The notes beneath the pieces were generated by a model. The model had not been told where the DNA came from. It saw only the letters and a list, made by a program, of their open reading frames with translations, and searched no databases. This document shows positions 31,261-43,979 of a stretch of DNA of 64,000 bases, in pieces (within the stretch, counting starts at the first letter, position 1; every line of letters starts with the position of its first letter). The DNA comes from Alisma plantago-aquatica (taxonomy: Eukaryota > Streptophyta > Magnoliopsida > Alismatales > Alismataceae): the NCBI GenBank assembly GCA_963693085.1, contig OY856413.1, positions 102,064,801-102,128,800 of the forward strand, read 5' to 3'. Position numbers and translations under genes: made by a program.

Positions 31261-34200
31261 ATGGCTGACCATGATGAGCATGATGTCCATGATGAGCATG
31301 AAGTCCATGATGAGCATGTTGTCCATGACGAGCATGGTGAGGATACCAATGTAAGTTCTAAAAACATATCCTGTATTTGTATAAAATTCATTATCTTCTA
31401 GTTATGTCATATATCCCATATTTCTATATTGCGCTAATTCAGTGGGTTTATTTTTGTCAAATTTTAGGTTGATGATGCACATGTACCCACTGAAGCACTG
31501 GAGCAACTTGATGCGCAACACCAAACACTTAACAAGAAAAGGGGCATCACTCTGTTGAAGAAGTTAATAGCGCTAAGTGGTAGTGGATCCAAATTGGTTG
31601 TGGAGTTTGATAATGGAGGAAATGCAATTGGAGTGAACCGCAATAATTTTGTAAACTATCTTGGGTGTGTCACTCGAAGCCATTGTGGTGTTAAGTATGA
31701 TAATTGGCATAAAGTTCCTCAGGGGAAGAAAGACTTGATATGGAAGGATTTATGCGTGAGTTATTATTATTTGCAGTTCTATTTTGTAGATTATAAATTA
31801 TATTATTTGCAATTCTATTTTTGGATACTAGTTAATAAGAATTATATTTTACAGAATATGTTTGCATTGGATGAGAAGCTACATCATAAAAGTGTGATGC
31901 AACACGCTGGAAAGATGCTTAGGAACTATAGGAAAAATCTCAACAAAGAATACATAAAAGATGGTGATAAGAAGAAGAAGTCAGCCCTTGAACAGTGGAA
32001 CTTCTTGGACAAAGAAGATTAGGACAATTTTGTTGCTTCAAGAAAATCTGAAGAATTCAAGGTATTAGGCGTCACTCCCAATTTAATTAATATACATTGT
32101 ATTCACCTATTCAAGATTAACATTTAGTGCTACTAACCAAATCATTAATGTGCATACTAACTAGGCCCTCAGTGACACGCAAAAAGCAAGGCATGCACTG
32201 AATGTGCATGACCACACTATGGGTCGAAAGGGCTATGCAAGCGTTCGCCAAAGACTACAGGTGGAGTCTGCGGCTACCCAGGAGTCTGCTCCTACTCAGG
32301 AGTCTACCACACCCATGCCTCGCCATGATATCTGGATAGCTGGGAGGAAAAATAAGAAGGGTGAAATAAAGAAGCCCGTAACTGCTGAGGCGGCTGCAAA
32401 AATGGTAAAATACAAATCTTAGAGCAATCATTTGAATATTAATTATTTTTAGTGTTAACTTACCAATTTGTGTTGATGGTGATTAGTGGGAGCTGCACGA
32501 GTAGAGGAAACAAGACACGTTCATCCCTCAGGGCACAATGGATGAATTGAAAGTTGCTTTGGGTAACCCAGAGCATCTTGGACGTGTTAGGGGTGCAGGC
32601 GCTGGTGTGGGCATCAAAGCATTCTTTGGGCCATCCCAGCGCAAACCCAGAGCGGGACTTTCACAAGAAGAGGTAACCTATTCTTTTTTTAGAATGTTAC
32701 TGCAAAAGGGAATTCAGTAATAAGAAGCTAATGTTTCTTTTATCCATGTATAGGAGAATAAGAGAGTCGAGGATATAGTTGTCAAGAAGGTCAATGATAT
32801 AGTTGCTGAGAAGGTCAAGGAAGAAATAGTGCGGTAGCAGGCATCTCAGGCTTCCAATCAGCCTATGGCGACCAACTCTTCTCCTGATGCACAAACTGCG
32901 AGTAATCTTGGAGACCCATCGCCTAACACGTCTGCTGTAAGTATTGTTTATGACATTGTAGCTAGTCTTTTCATGATGATATGTTTTCAAGATGATATGT
33001 ATATATGTATAATATTCTTTATGTAAATTTGTAGGCATTGAAGCCATGCCTCTTAAGAATGCAAGACTATGTTGTTGCAGAGGCGTAGGCTTACCCGTCC
33101 CTTCCTGGGGCAATGTTTCATGGGACTCCAATGCCACAGGGTTACGTTTGTGTGAGCCCGATACGTGTGTTACCTGATTGGAGGGAAGCTACATTGCCAT
33201 ATCCCCACCCGAATATTAATACACTTGCTGAGGTAGAAGGCAGGGTGATATTGTGGCCCAAAGCAGATGTCGTCTACACTACTGAAATTGTAAGACAAAT
33301 TTACATTACTTTAGATTGTTAATGTGTATATATGAGGTCAACTGATCTAAAATTATATATACAGGTTAAAAAGAAGACACCCGGAGCACCTATGCCTCCA
33401 CCTCCACTTCCTGCATTACCAAGTTGGGTTCCAACTGACCTAAAATACTCGTTAGGTCCTGCTTGTAGGGGAATGGCATGTTGGCTACGGGCACATAATA
33501 TACATTTCCCTATAATTGTTTCTTTATAAGCAGATTATGCATGTCAATCATACGATAGCTGTTAATTTATACAAGATATTATTGAGTTGTTTATGTATGA
33601 TTGGCTGAATACATCAATGATAGAGACATGGATAAGGTGAGATCTTGTTTATACATCCATATACCTTGTGTAAGATCCGGTGATCTGGTTTCTTATATAT
33701 TAATGCATACGTAATACATGTTTTGCAGCTACTTAGTCGAAGATCAATGCAAACCATTTGCATTTGATCATGTGGGTTTTTTGATTCCATCATTGATTAG
33801 TATGGTAGCTAAAACCCTGATAGTATTCAACAATACTGTAAAGATGCTTTTAGAATTTTCGGTCAGCAAAGAAGACGATAATAATAGCTCCATTCAATGT
33901 CAAGTAAGTTTACTTTATTTATAATTTGGACTTAAGAAAATTCCATTTTTATTGTGCATTTTGAGTTATTAATTTTTAACTTTTTTACCTCTAGCGGTAG
34001 ACATTGGGAGTTACTAGTTATTGTCCCCAGGACGTTCACTGTTTATTATCTAGATCCTGCGGGAAGTACATTGAACACTAAAATTGGACACATATTGAGA
34101 ATGCCATTATTCTGGTGAGAAATATTTCATTTTTATATATGTTAACATCTGTTATTACATTACTATTTAATTATGCAATTTACTGTGTTACATTAACATG

Positions 34201-34715
34201 TAGGGGTTTAGATGCATTCAAAAATGCTGGAGGAAATGTCCCAAGGAGAAAGAACTAGCCAATAATTTAGGAGAACATAAATGTAAGTTCCCGACTCCAA
34301 TGTATATATTATTTATGTGAACTGTGCTTAGTTGTATTTTTTAATATTTTGTATGTTTCAATTTATAGTGCGCTACACAAGACAACGGCTGGGCATGCAC
34401 ATACTATGTGATGCAATTTATGCAGATGATTATCCGACATGCCGCATTGGATATTAATACCATGCATGAGGTATTATATATAGTCTCATTAGTTAGTATG
34501 AAATATATCAATCTTATTTTATATTATTACTTATATATACATAATTCTCTTTGCAGGTGTTTAAAACTGACCACACTATAGGTAAACACTTAAAAAATGT
34601 ACATGCTCCATATACGATGGAAGCATTAAATGAAATAAGAGAAGAATGGGCAAAAGTCATACAAGCAATGGCGATTGTAAGATATAATTGGGATGCTGAT
34701 AGCGATGCTGAATGA
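31261..34715 (+). pseudogene. CACTA second gene: Transposase_24-like plus Ulp1 protease
   Basis: A gene of about ten exons with GT/AG borders visible (donor 31351, acceptor ending 31467, donor 31756, acceptor ending 31855, and others). Exon 1 codes DEHDVHDEHEVHDEH repeats. Then come GITLLKKLIALSGSGSKLVV and a Transposase_24-like block EEFKALSDTQKARHALN..HTMGRKGYASV (32050-32260). The end is a C48 domain: RHWELLVIVP with His at 34002-34004, YYLDPAG with Asp at 34053-34055, and QDNGWACTYYVMQF with Cys at 34396-34398; stop at 34713-34715. At least three in-frame stops occur (32020, 32502, 32836), so it is broken, but the protease triad is intact. Confidence 0.75.
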
Positions 34716-34994
34716 TATTTTGTAAATGAATATTTCTGAATGTTTATACATGTCTGAATGTTTCTACATGTATTTGAATGTTTCTACATGTGTGAATGTG
34801 AGAATTGAATTGATGTCTGAATGTATCTACTTGTGTGAAAAAATATTTGTTGATTTTGCAGGTTTGTGGCCTATATGTAGGCTGATATCAATGGATGTCG
34901 CAAACGTGCAGTTCAAAAAACTGAACTGCAGGTTCTCATCCTGCTGACCAGCCACAGTAGGCCTGCAAACTGATAAGAAAAAAAAATTAAAGTA

Positions 34995-35425
34995 TAGGCG
35001 TCGGTTATTTATAAAACATCGTCATCAAAGGCCTACATCGTCGATTATTAGATAAAAACCGACGCCTAATATGACAAACAACCCGACCGTGCAGGAGAGC
35101 ACGGCCGTGGTGGAAAAGGCATCGCTTATTCGTATAAAACCGACACCTATAGTACTAAACACGGCCATGCAGCGAAGCAGGGCCGTGTCGTCTGGGAGTA
35201 TGACATCGGTTGTTTAGTTGTTAACCGACGCAGAAAGTGTCCTAGGTGGTGCCCTTCTTTGTGGCGCGAACCCTATAGACGTCGGTCAACTAAATATAAC
35301 TGACGCCTATAGATCATATAGGCATCGGTTAGAAAACCGACGCCGAAGAGTTTGACCTTTAGCGTCGCCCACATAGGCATCACTTGAAAACCGTCGCCAA
35401 AGGGGGTTAAACAACTGACGCCAAA
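34995..35425 (+). repeat. CACTA right subterminal repeats
   Basis: GGCGTCGGTTATTTATAAAA, GACGTCGGTCAAC/TGACGCC, GGCATCGGTTAG/AACCGACGCC and similar. Two CACGGCCGTG / CACGGCCATG-type motifs (35100-35190) echo those at 29740-29830 near the left end. Confidence 0.8.
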
Positions 35426-35444
35426 GGTGTATTCTGTAGTGGTG

Positions 35445-35530
35445 GATCCGAGAGTCCTTGTATTCTGACTAGCGGTGCAGAGGAAAATATTTCCAGTCCC
35501 TAGACGTGATCCTTTTCTAGACACCTCTAT
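35445..35530 (-). pseudogene. E4 gag start cut by CACTA
   Basis: The minus strand reads GGTGTCTAGAAAAGGATCAC and continues toward the CACTA right end. The nucleotides align with the E5 gag start at 61432-61510 (ATGGTGACTAGAAGGGATCA). Beyond 35445 the sequence is CACTA; the gag continuation should resume at 28904. Confidence 0.55.
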
Positions 35531-35611
35531 CTTTCGGAAAATCCTCTAATAACTCCCTCAGTTCTATGGAATTCATAAAATTTAATAATTACTAAAGATT
35601 AAATGAGGAAC

Positions 35612-35629
35612 TAATGCTCTGATACCAAA
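35612..35629 (-). other. E4 primer binding site (tRNA-iMet type)
   Basis: The minus strand reads TTTGGTATCAGAGCATTA next to the LTR end. TGGTATCAGAGC is the complement of the 3' end of initiator Met tRNA used by many Ty3/gypsy and Ty1/copia elements. Confidence 0.88.
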
Positions 35630-38600
35630 TGTAATGACCCCGCCACCCGATAACCCCCAATTAAGGGAGACCAAGATGTCAGAGCCGTTATCCCAATTTT
35701 TCAGATCAATGGTTCGACAAATAATCAATAATAATTATTAAATTCTACCGAGACTATACTAAAAAGTTGTAATAAAATAAAACTTTGCATACTTTTTTAA
35801 AAACTTGGATATCTAACTTCTATCCACAACTAGAAACTACTCTAACTAATCCTCCTTACACTTTAATTCTTATTTTCACAATATGCCACTTTACTATTTG
35901 TCCTTTTCAAACTTGTACCTAAAACGCTGACAAACAAAACGTCGGTCAGCATAAATGAATATGTCGGTATCTGGGGACAACCAAAAATTTGTGCAACTAA
36001 CTATAACAACATATTGCAAGCAATTATGGTTTAGCAAGCCAACTTTACATTTTAAACAAAACTACTCAATACATACATACCCTAGCCTCTGCGCTGTCCC
36101 TGTAGTGGACCTGGATACTACCTCTCATATGGTAGATCCCAAATAACCCCACATGACCCTACCTAATAGGTAGATCAATATCTAGGGTTGAAGAGTCACA
36201 TGGAACTACCCATAGGTACCCCAATCACTAACTCATTTGAAGAGTGGCATGGCAATACCCATAGGTAGCCCAATCACTAACTCATGATGTGCTAAAGAGT
36301 CACATGGCACTACCCATAAGTAGCCCAATCACTGACTCATGATACCCTGATGGTCCTACCTATCAAGTAGACCATGTACTAGGTTACCCTTTTCATCATT
36401 AGAAAAGCCACAGAGGAGGACCATGATCTGAGCTAGTCATGTATACATATTTATGGTGATAATAATAGTCACTTTATAGTTGCATGAAATAAAAGTCATC
36501 CAATCAGTTATTTTCAAGCAAACAATAAAACATTCGGGAATTGCCATGAAACTAAAGCAATTAACCATAAGTGTAACCACATACTTGATGCAGTTTAACT
36601 TGATTTCCAAGCAAGAATATTCAAGAACAATCAATCAAGCAATCAACAATATCCTAAAAATAATGCATAACATCCACATGTCATTGTTCTATTCAAAATA
36701 TTCTCAAGATCGACTTGGATTCCACATTAGGATTTCTAGGCCAACTTTAGGGTTTTATTAGGGTTTAGCCTCCTTTATGCATCTATCACTTTTAATGCCC
36801 TTTTGGTCCAATAACCCTAATTTCAACATCATAAGCATACTTGAATGTCAATTAAGTCTAATATATCTCTTTTACACTAAAACTACCATATTTATCCGTT
36901 TAAGTTATGACATGGTCATTCAGGCCAATTATCATCTTTGGTTTCTTCTGAATTAACAACTCATAATTCATTATGGTCTAATTCACATATGAACTCTATT
37001 TATCACTAATTCAACATTTATCCATTAGAACACCCTAATTACCATATTAAGGGTATTTATCCACAATTAGAAACGTTTATACTAAAAAAAGCTTAGAATC
37101 ATCAAATCTCAATTTTATCCATGGATTCAAATAATTAAAGCGATTAAGAATCATAATTACTAACATTTAGGGTTTCAAGGCCCATTAAAGCTTATTCAGG
37201 TACATGGAATCCCTAAATTAAACCAACTATGCATAAATATCATCCTTTTTGATCTAATTTGCCTTTTTATTAACAACAGGTTAATATCCCTTTAAACCAT
37301 GCACATCAATTTACTAGATCCCCTGACATTAAAACTAGAGTTTCTTATTCATTAAAAACATTAAAGTTACTAACTTTGTGCACTTTTCGAACTAGAATCA
37401 AAACTAGTCTATACTATTATTTTTATTGGATTCTTTGTATTTTTGTGATCAACTTTCATATATAATATGCTTTAATGCGAGTTACCAAACTTTTGTTATG
37501 ATTTTTCTAAATAATTTACCTCTGGACCAATAGGAGATCACCACGTAGGCAGACCTCTCAACGCGTGGCTCACTTTGCTTGCATCTCAGTCAGGGTGATA
37601 ATACACCTTTATCCCTAAGTTCTTGATCCAGAGTCACACGTGCTCGGGGGTAGGGAGGTCATTTCTTCCTTTCCATCTTCAACCTCACGTTAGCCCTGTT
37701 TGCGAGCTAGTGGTAGAACGTGGTCAACCAGCGAGTTGACTCTGCACGTTTCTCCACCTGAGTGCAAGCCAACACCACCTCCATCTTTGTCTTGGCATCC
37801 TAGACTCAAGGCACCCCTCCATTTCTTCTTTTCTCAACCAGATCATCGACACGACAAACCTCTTTTCCGGTGAGAAGCTACTACTGAGTAGGGGTTAAGA
37901 TCATGACCAAGGACCAAATTGGAAGCACTAGTGAGTTCACCGACTTTGTACAAATGTATTGGGATGTTTTGGGCTCTCCCAGATGGCATGTAAGACCCCT
38001 ATATATATAGGGCAGGCCAACGAAGAGATCCCAACCGGATTTGGGCATTTTGCTTGGCGTCCAAGAAACCTACCAAAACATAGGTCTCCTAGGTTCAGAT
38101 TCTTCTCCTGAATCTACTGGACTAATTTCTTTAATGATTTGTCCATTATCTTGCAAGATATTGGTTTTGGAAAGTCCAACCCCTTAGCCTCCTGTTTCCT
38201 TGTCCAACCGAGGAAGGTGATAGCACAGCCTCTGTTGGATCCGAATCCAATGACTGTGGTGTCACACGTCTATATCAACTATAGTTCTATCAGGAAATAA
38301 AATCGTTACATTTACTGTGATTAGTTGATTATCCATTCACTTTAGGAAAACTTGCTAAAACCATATCTTCCTCCTCGTTTATCCTTTTTCATCCAAATTT
38401 TAAAGGATAGTCTATAAAGACTTATTCTACTTATATTCCAAATTTGGGACTCGAACTCAAAAGGAAAGAGGTATCTTCTTCCCATGCAAGTTATCAAATA
38501 ATAAGACATATATTAAACATATTTTCTCTCTCTTATCTTTATATTTTCTTTATTTGGATTCATTTTACCATTACAAACCTTGTGGATATGAAAATCCACA

Positions 38601-39033
38601 CATTATGACTCAATCAAACATCTTTCCACTTATATTCCATATTTGATCATTATCTCCAATTTCCTTCTTAATAAAGCAATATTTAATTGATCTTTTCTCT
38701 TTCTTGTTGCATTATCTTTGCAAATTGGACTCCTTGGAACCCAAGGAACCCAAAAGTCACGAAATCCACCTTTGGGGAATATTCCTTTGCCTTCTAGACG
38801 TTTCTACATCTTTCTTTTCTCCATTTCTTAATTATTCATTTACTAATTGAATTTCCTTTTTCTTTTCCTTGTTATTGGGCACAATAGCCAATAAGGCCCA
38901 CGTATCAACCAAGCAAGGCTATTTACAAATGAAATTCATGCATTCAATCAAATGACATCATTATTTGTTCATATATCTTTAATAGGAGAAATTACATTTA
39001 CCCCCAAAAGAATATAAAATTGGGGTTATAACA
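35630..39033 (-). repeat. E4 5' LTR
   Basis: It reads TGTTATAACCCCAATTTTA at its start on the minus strand and ends GGGGTCATTACA before the PBS. The plus strand begins TGTAATGACCCCGCC. It pairs with 21221-24626. No coding sequence recognised inside; AT-rich with many AACCCTAA-like stretches. Confidence 0.9.
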
Positions 39034-39280
39034 CCAAGGTTGGGAGGCTACAGCGAAGGAGGGTCCTTTACTATAAAAGGTTATGGCAGGTACAAAAATT
39101 TATTCAACTCAACAAATAAGGAGATGGAATCAGACGTCAATAAGTGAATCGAGCTAGATATAAGGGTTTTACTGTAAGGATGGCATAAACTTGTAGTAGT
39201 GTGTTTGTCAAAAGAAACTAAAAAAAGCAACCCATCACTCTATGACCTAATTCTATTTATTAGTCTGAGGTCAAGCTAGA

Positions 39281-39297
39281 TTCTATGTTTGGGGGTG
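39281..39297 (+). other. E3 polypurine tract
   Basis: TTCTATGTTTGGGGGTG directly precedes an LTR start. The G-run next to TG is the expected plus-strand primer for an Athila-type element. Confidence 0.7.
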
Positions 39298-39298
39298 T

Positions 39299-40676
39299 TG
39301 ATAACATCCAATTTTGTAGACATTTATCTGCTTATTTTAACTTCATAATGTCATCTCTTTTATGATTTATCTAGTCAATTTTAATTGTTTTTGACATGAC
39401 CTAATGTGACTACCTAAACTCACCATCTTTTTCTACTTCATACATAATTTCCATCGGTCACTACACCTAAAGCCAGCTTAGCAGTCGAAGGAGACTAGAC
39501 TGACTCAACATGGCGGTTGTTACACACTACATTCCTTGTGATCGAAGGACAAAGCTATCTTTGTGACCGATAGATCATCAAGGCCAACTCCCTCACGTTC
39601 TCTATGTGCCATAATGTATTGAGCGAAAGCAAGGTCAATGTAGTGACCGGAAGCAAGTCAATGTAGCGATTGAAGACAAATTTAATATAGCGACCAAAGT
39701 CAATACAAGTGTTTTGACTGAAGAAAACACCAGTATAGTGACCACAACGATCCTTAATTCAGTTACCCACGCCTATAAATAGACCCCCACCTCGTCCATT
39801 CAAGAGGTCAGTTCATCAAAGGGACGATGAAGTACTGCCGCATCCAGAGTCACTTCATCCACCTCCATTGATATTCTACCTCAGAAGATGAAGGTCCTGA
39901 ATAGAGAGAAGATCACCACCCATTTCTTCGAGAGGAGTCTCCATCCTCTACACTAGTACCAGATCCAGATCTGAAGGAGTATTATTGGTGTATCACCTTC
40001 CTCCTTCTTTTGATCCATCATCCCTCACTACATTGTTCACCTATCACTTCATCTATCTTGATGTACCATCACTTTTGTAAATCTATAATGCTACTCACTA
40101 ACATGAGTGGAAAAAATCATTGCTTGGGTTGGGAGTCGGCACTCAGTCTCTCCCAACATGTATATACTTACATCTTTCAAATATATACGCTCTTGGCAAT
40201 GGTTATCTCTATACACCTATTTTTATTTCTTCACTTGCATGATTAGCTACCATCTTGTGATGTTTGAATGTTAGAGCATAGAAAGAGTAGTTATATATCT
40301 ATCTAAGTGTTATGGAGTTGCATGAATGCAAGAGAATGTTAAAATGATAAAGGTCATGATCATATGGCTATCCTTGTGATTGTTTGTTTTCCATCTTGAG
40401 TGAGAGACAACCTTATATTCTAGATGTATCCTAATCTCAATAGAGGACAGAATAGACATATATGATGATTTCTTGTTGTCTTTCTAAGGGCATAGAAAGG
40501 GGTGTGAGTATTGCATGATGGTGATAGAACTTAGTAGGTGAAACCCAATCCAAGTTATCATCTGTATATATTACAACACACTTGGTTTTCCTTGTTCTCT
40601 TATTTTGGTTTATTAATCTTTCCTTTACTTGTTTTGTTTGTTTGGAGTAACATCGTTCCATAAGGACCACCATATT
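39299..40676 (+). repeat. E3 3' LTR, truncated by E6
   Basis: It starts TGATAACATCCAATTTTG right after the PPT; the E1/E2 LTRs start TGATAACCTCCAATTTTG/A on their own strand. It contains the TAGCGACC-type repeats (39538-39745), a TATA box CCTATAAATA at 39772-39781, and then a 0.9-kb transcribed-side region without recognisable genes. The E6 LTR begins at 40677, so the true end is not visible. Confidence 0.75.
39772..39781 (+). promoter_or_regulatory. TATA box of E3 LTR
   Basis: CCTATAAATA, about 27 bases after the last TAGTGACCA-type repeat. Identical to the decamer in the E1/E2 LTRs and the E1 spacer. Confidence 0.6.
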
Positions 40677-43600
40677 TTTCACATCCCAATTTTCAAAGCC
40701 AAATTAAAACATAGAATAGAGTTTTTCTAAATAATAATTGAGTAGTTTTAATGCAAAAAGGCACAAAATGGTCGTCCTTATATGAAAATAGGACAAGAAG
40801 ACATAAGATAAGACTCAAATTCACATTTCACTTTCAAATGTGCACTATGTGAATCAATTAACTCATATTAGCCCTCTTTTATTTTCTCTCTCCTCTAAAA
40901 TGACCATACGACATAGGAAGGGGTTAAAGGGGGTGACCATGTACTTATTGAATGAGTAAAACTCAAAATGGTGACTAAAGGATTCAATATTAAGAGCCTT
41001 TTCAAATTATATTACTTTTATTGCCTTTTAGTTAAGGTTAATGGCCAATATAGAATTCATGAGCCAAACCTACACAAAATTGAAATTGAATTTCGTAGGA
41101 ATATTGTAGACCTTCTAATTTGCCTATGGTTCAAAGTTGAACTTATTTGACCCATGTTTGACCCTCCAAATTAATTAAATAAGTTACTATATAGTTGGAC
41201 TAAGATATGAATTAAATTTCATTTAATACGATTATTTAACCTATGGTATGTGTTTCATTTACTGTCACATGTTACACTCTTTTTATTTCCTTTCCATGTG
41301 CCCATCCAACGACCAACATCTGAGTCACTCTCAATCCAATGACTTAGAAATTGTCAACTACCTCCATTTTCTTTGCGGTCTGAGAACAGTAACGACTCAC
41401 TTTCCTTCTCAGTGGCGTTCTCCCTAGTCTCACACTGACATTTCCTCCAATGTGTTCATTCCTCTCTCCTATTTACATCCAGGTATTACTTGCCCATTCT
41501 ATCGCTCTGGGATAGAAACACCCGTTTAGAGTTGTTGGGTCTCTCCTCCATTATACACCACCGCCATCAAACATCTTCTCTGGTCTTCTTTAGGGATCAA
41601 AGAGAACCAATAGACCCCGACTCTTCCTCCTACAGTATCAATTTCACCCCCACGTCCCCGAGCCTCAACGACCTACTCAACCTTGGTCTCTAATAAAATC
41701 ACCCTTGCCACAGTGTTTCCTTCCCACTTTGGTTCAATTGAGGCACCATTAAGCTTCTACGATGCCTCATGGTGCTATTCACATTTTCAATTTGCCTCCA
41801 ACTACCCTCGATCACGGTATCCTATAACCTGCATGGAGGTTCTCATTGGTGACTCATCGTTGTGACCACTCAGAGCCCACTCGACCATGGGAATTCTCTG
41901 AAAAGGTCCTATTGACCTCAACAAATCTTCACAAACACCCATGTTCGTCTTACTAGCATCCTTCTTGTAGTTTTGCTTTTGAGCTCTATTTTTACAAATT
42001 TTGCCATGGCCGTTCTCATGCTTTTAGTACCCATAACCTAGGTTCATCTTGACAACCGAACATCATCGAAGGTAATGGGATGGTTTCCCATAATCGATCA
42101 CCAACAATGCTCGGGCTTTGCTTATGCTTTGAGCCCTAGATCTCTGCTTCCTCTTGTGCAATGGAGAGGAAGATGCCAGGTTGTAAGGTGACCTAGTTGT
42201 CCATGGCTGATTAATCAAATGATCAATCATGTATGGGCAGTATTGGGATTTCATGTCTTCATTTAATATTTTAGATGAAAGACCTTGATTTGGTTGAATG
42301 ACATATTTTCCCTCGTTGTCTTAATTAAATGTAAGACACAGATAAGTTCCTTCCCTCTTTTCATCCATTATTCACATCAGATTAATGTTGTTTCAAATCA
42401 ATATCACACTCTGGTTTTACTGAATTCTCATTGGTAAGTTTTAAAATATTCATTGTATATCAAAGGATGCTAAAAAAAATACAAATAAATCGTCATTGGA
42501 AAGAGTTTTTCAAGTAGAATCTAATTTTCAAGTTTTCAAGGTATGATTTTCCTTCCCATTCTGATATTTTATTAGAAAACCTAATTTAACCCACTGAAAC
42601 CCTAATTATGTATTACATGTAATTTATATGAACTAAGTCAACCAATTTTTACTAATTTAGAGATGTTAATCAGTGATCCTAACCCTAATGCACTCAAACC
42701 CTAATTCATCATAAATCAACCTAAGATTAATACAATGTATTGATTAATGATGCTTATCAACATGTGTTTAGATCCTAATCAAGACAAGAGGAAGTTGACC
42801 TAGATTTGATTCATGGATTAGGAAGACTATCTAAGACTCATCATTGCTCCAAGGTAAATGGGTCATGCCTCAGAGCACAAGTAATTATGATTGTTTGCAT
42901 GTTATGTACAGAGTAGACATTATCACTGCAAGTTTAATGATTTAATCATGTGCACTCTATATTATTTCTTGATGATTTCTATATCCTATGTTCTATGGTT
43001 AACATGTTCATTATGATTAAGGTTTATGATTTATGACTCATGAAATCAATGTTAATGTTCAAGAGGTAGAAATCCCACCATGTTAAGAGATCATGTTCAA
43101 GAGGGAGAAATCCCATCATGTTAATGTTCCAGATTAAGATTAAGAAGAGTTGATGTTTAAGTCAAGAGCTGAGTTAATGAGGAAAAATAAGGAATTGACT
43201 AAATTTTATATGTGCCTCATTTATGGACCTGAATGGGTCGTTATGGGTTTCCTAGCAATCATGGGATCCGCTGGGGCATTAAGAGAGGTGATATATAACT
43301 ACTTTTCCAATTCATCATGTTAAATGTTCAAAGATCATGTTAATGCTAATGTTAAGATACATGGAATTGAATTAGTTTTTATATGCTCCCGATTCATGGA
43401 CCTCAAGGGGTCATTAAGTGTTTTCCTAGCAATCATGTGCTCCTTAAGAGGCGTTATAGAGGGATGCATACATCTACTATTCAATTATTCATGTTAATAA
43501 TGATTCAAGAATGCTATTAAAGAATGCTTTGTCAATTCATGTCAACTTTTTCTTACATGTCAGGTATCCTTTATTTTGCTTATATTACAATGTGCCAATA

Positions 43601-43961
43601 CCATTTACTGATGTGTTGTTTTTCCCCTTTGCATGGATGGGGACGTGATGTAACCAGAAATTGGAGAGACTAAGGACTCAAGAAGAGCAAGAAAGGACTA
43701 GAAGACCTTCAAGAGCTAACTGGTGGGGTTACATCCATACTAGGCATTTCAATTATGTTTACCTTTATGAATAATTTTTATGTTTAGTAATGTTTAGACA
43801 TGTTATAGAACTCTATCGTAGTTTATTATTCAAAGAATAATGTATGAATCTCAATGTTCAATTATGTATTTATTTTCCATGATTTCATGAATGTGACGCC
43901 CCCCCATAGAGATGAAAGCTTCTGCTCAGTTATATTATATATCATAAGGATGGGTGTTACA
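40677..43961 (+). repeat. E6 5' LTR
   Basis: The start is inferred from alignment to TGTCACATCCCAATTTTC at 44744; here the first bases read TTTCACATCCC, so the TG is mutated. The end GGATGGGTGTTACA precedes the PBS. 3285 bp. It holds short open frames but nothing recognisable. Confidence 0.75.
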
Positions 43962-43979
43962 TTAATGGTTTTAGAGCCA
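43962..43979 (+). other. E6 degenerate PBS
   Basis: TTAATGGTTTTAGAGCCA directly after the LTR end; compare AATTGGTATCAGAGCCA, the iMet type. Three to four changes from the usual site. Confidence 0.6.

Larger units (their letters stand above)
28905..35444 (+). mobile_element. CACTA (En/Spm) transposon, non-autonomous
   Basis: The left end is CACTAGTACAGAA and the right end, on the minus strand, is CACCACTACAGAA: 11 of 13 identical. The 3-bp duplication GAT flanks it at 28902-28904 and 35445-35447, as expected for CACTA elements. Subterminal GGCGTCGGTT/AACCGACGCC motifs fill both ends. Inside lie the C-terminal exon of a TNP2-like transposase and a second gene with a Transposase_24-like region and a Ulp1 protease domain. 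Most of the TNP2 gene is gone, so it could move only with help. Confidence 0.88.
21221..39033 (-). mobile_element. E4: Del/Tekay-like Ty3/gypsy element with nested CACTA
   Basis: Two direct repeats of 3.4 kb (21221-24626 and 35630-39033) are flanked by the 5-bp duplication CCAAG (21216-21220 and 39034-39038). On the minus strand a PBS follows the right LTR and a PPT precedes the left LTR, so the element reads right to left. The internal part is 24627-28904 plus 35445-35629, with the CACTA element between. Integrase motifs are Ty3/gypsy of the Del/Tekay kind. In the first 140 or so aligned LTR bases I count 11 differences, so it is not recent. Confidence 0.9.
12926..40676 (+). mobile_element. 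E3: older Athila-like element, interrupted by insertions
   Basis: Plus-strand gag tail, protease, RT, RNase H, integrase, hairpin motif, promoter-like spacer, Ulp1 fragments, PPT and 3' LTR start, collinear with E1 but much more decayed. It is interrupted by a 2.0-kb insertion (16623-18627) and by E4 (21221-39033). Its 5' part was separated by E1, which sits inside its gag. Its 3' LTR begins at 39299 and is broken by E6 at 40677. The 5' LTR is not in the window. Confidence 0.85.

Noticed and set aside
41469..42254. Short open frames in the E6 LTR
   Set aside because: All are under 70 codons, with no motif, inside an LTR.
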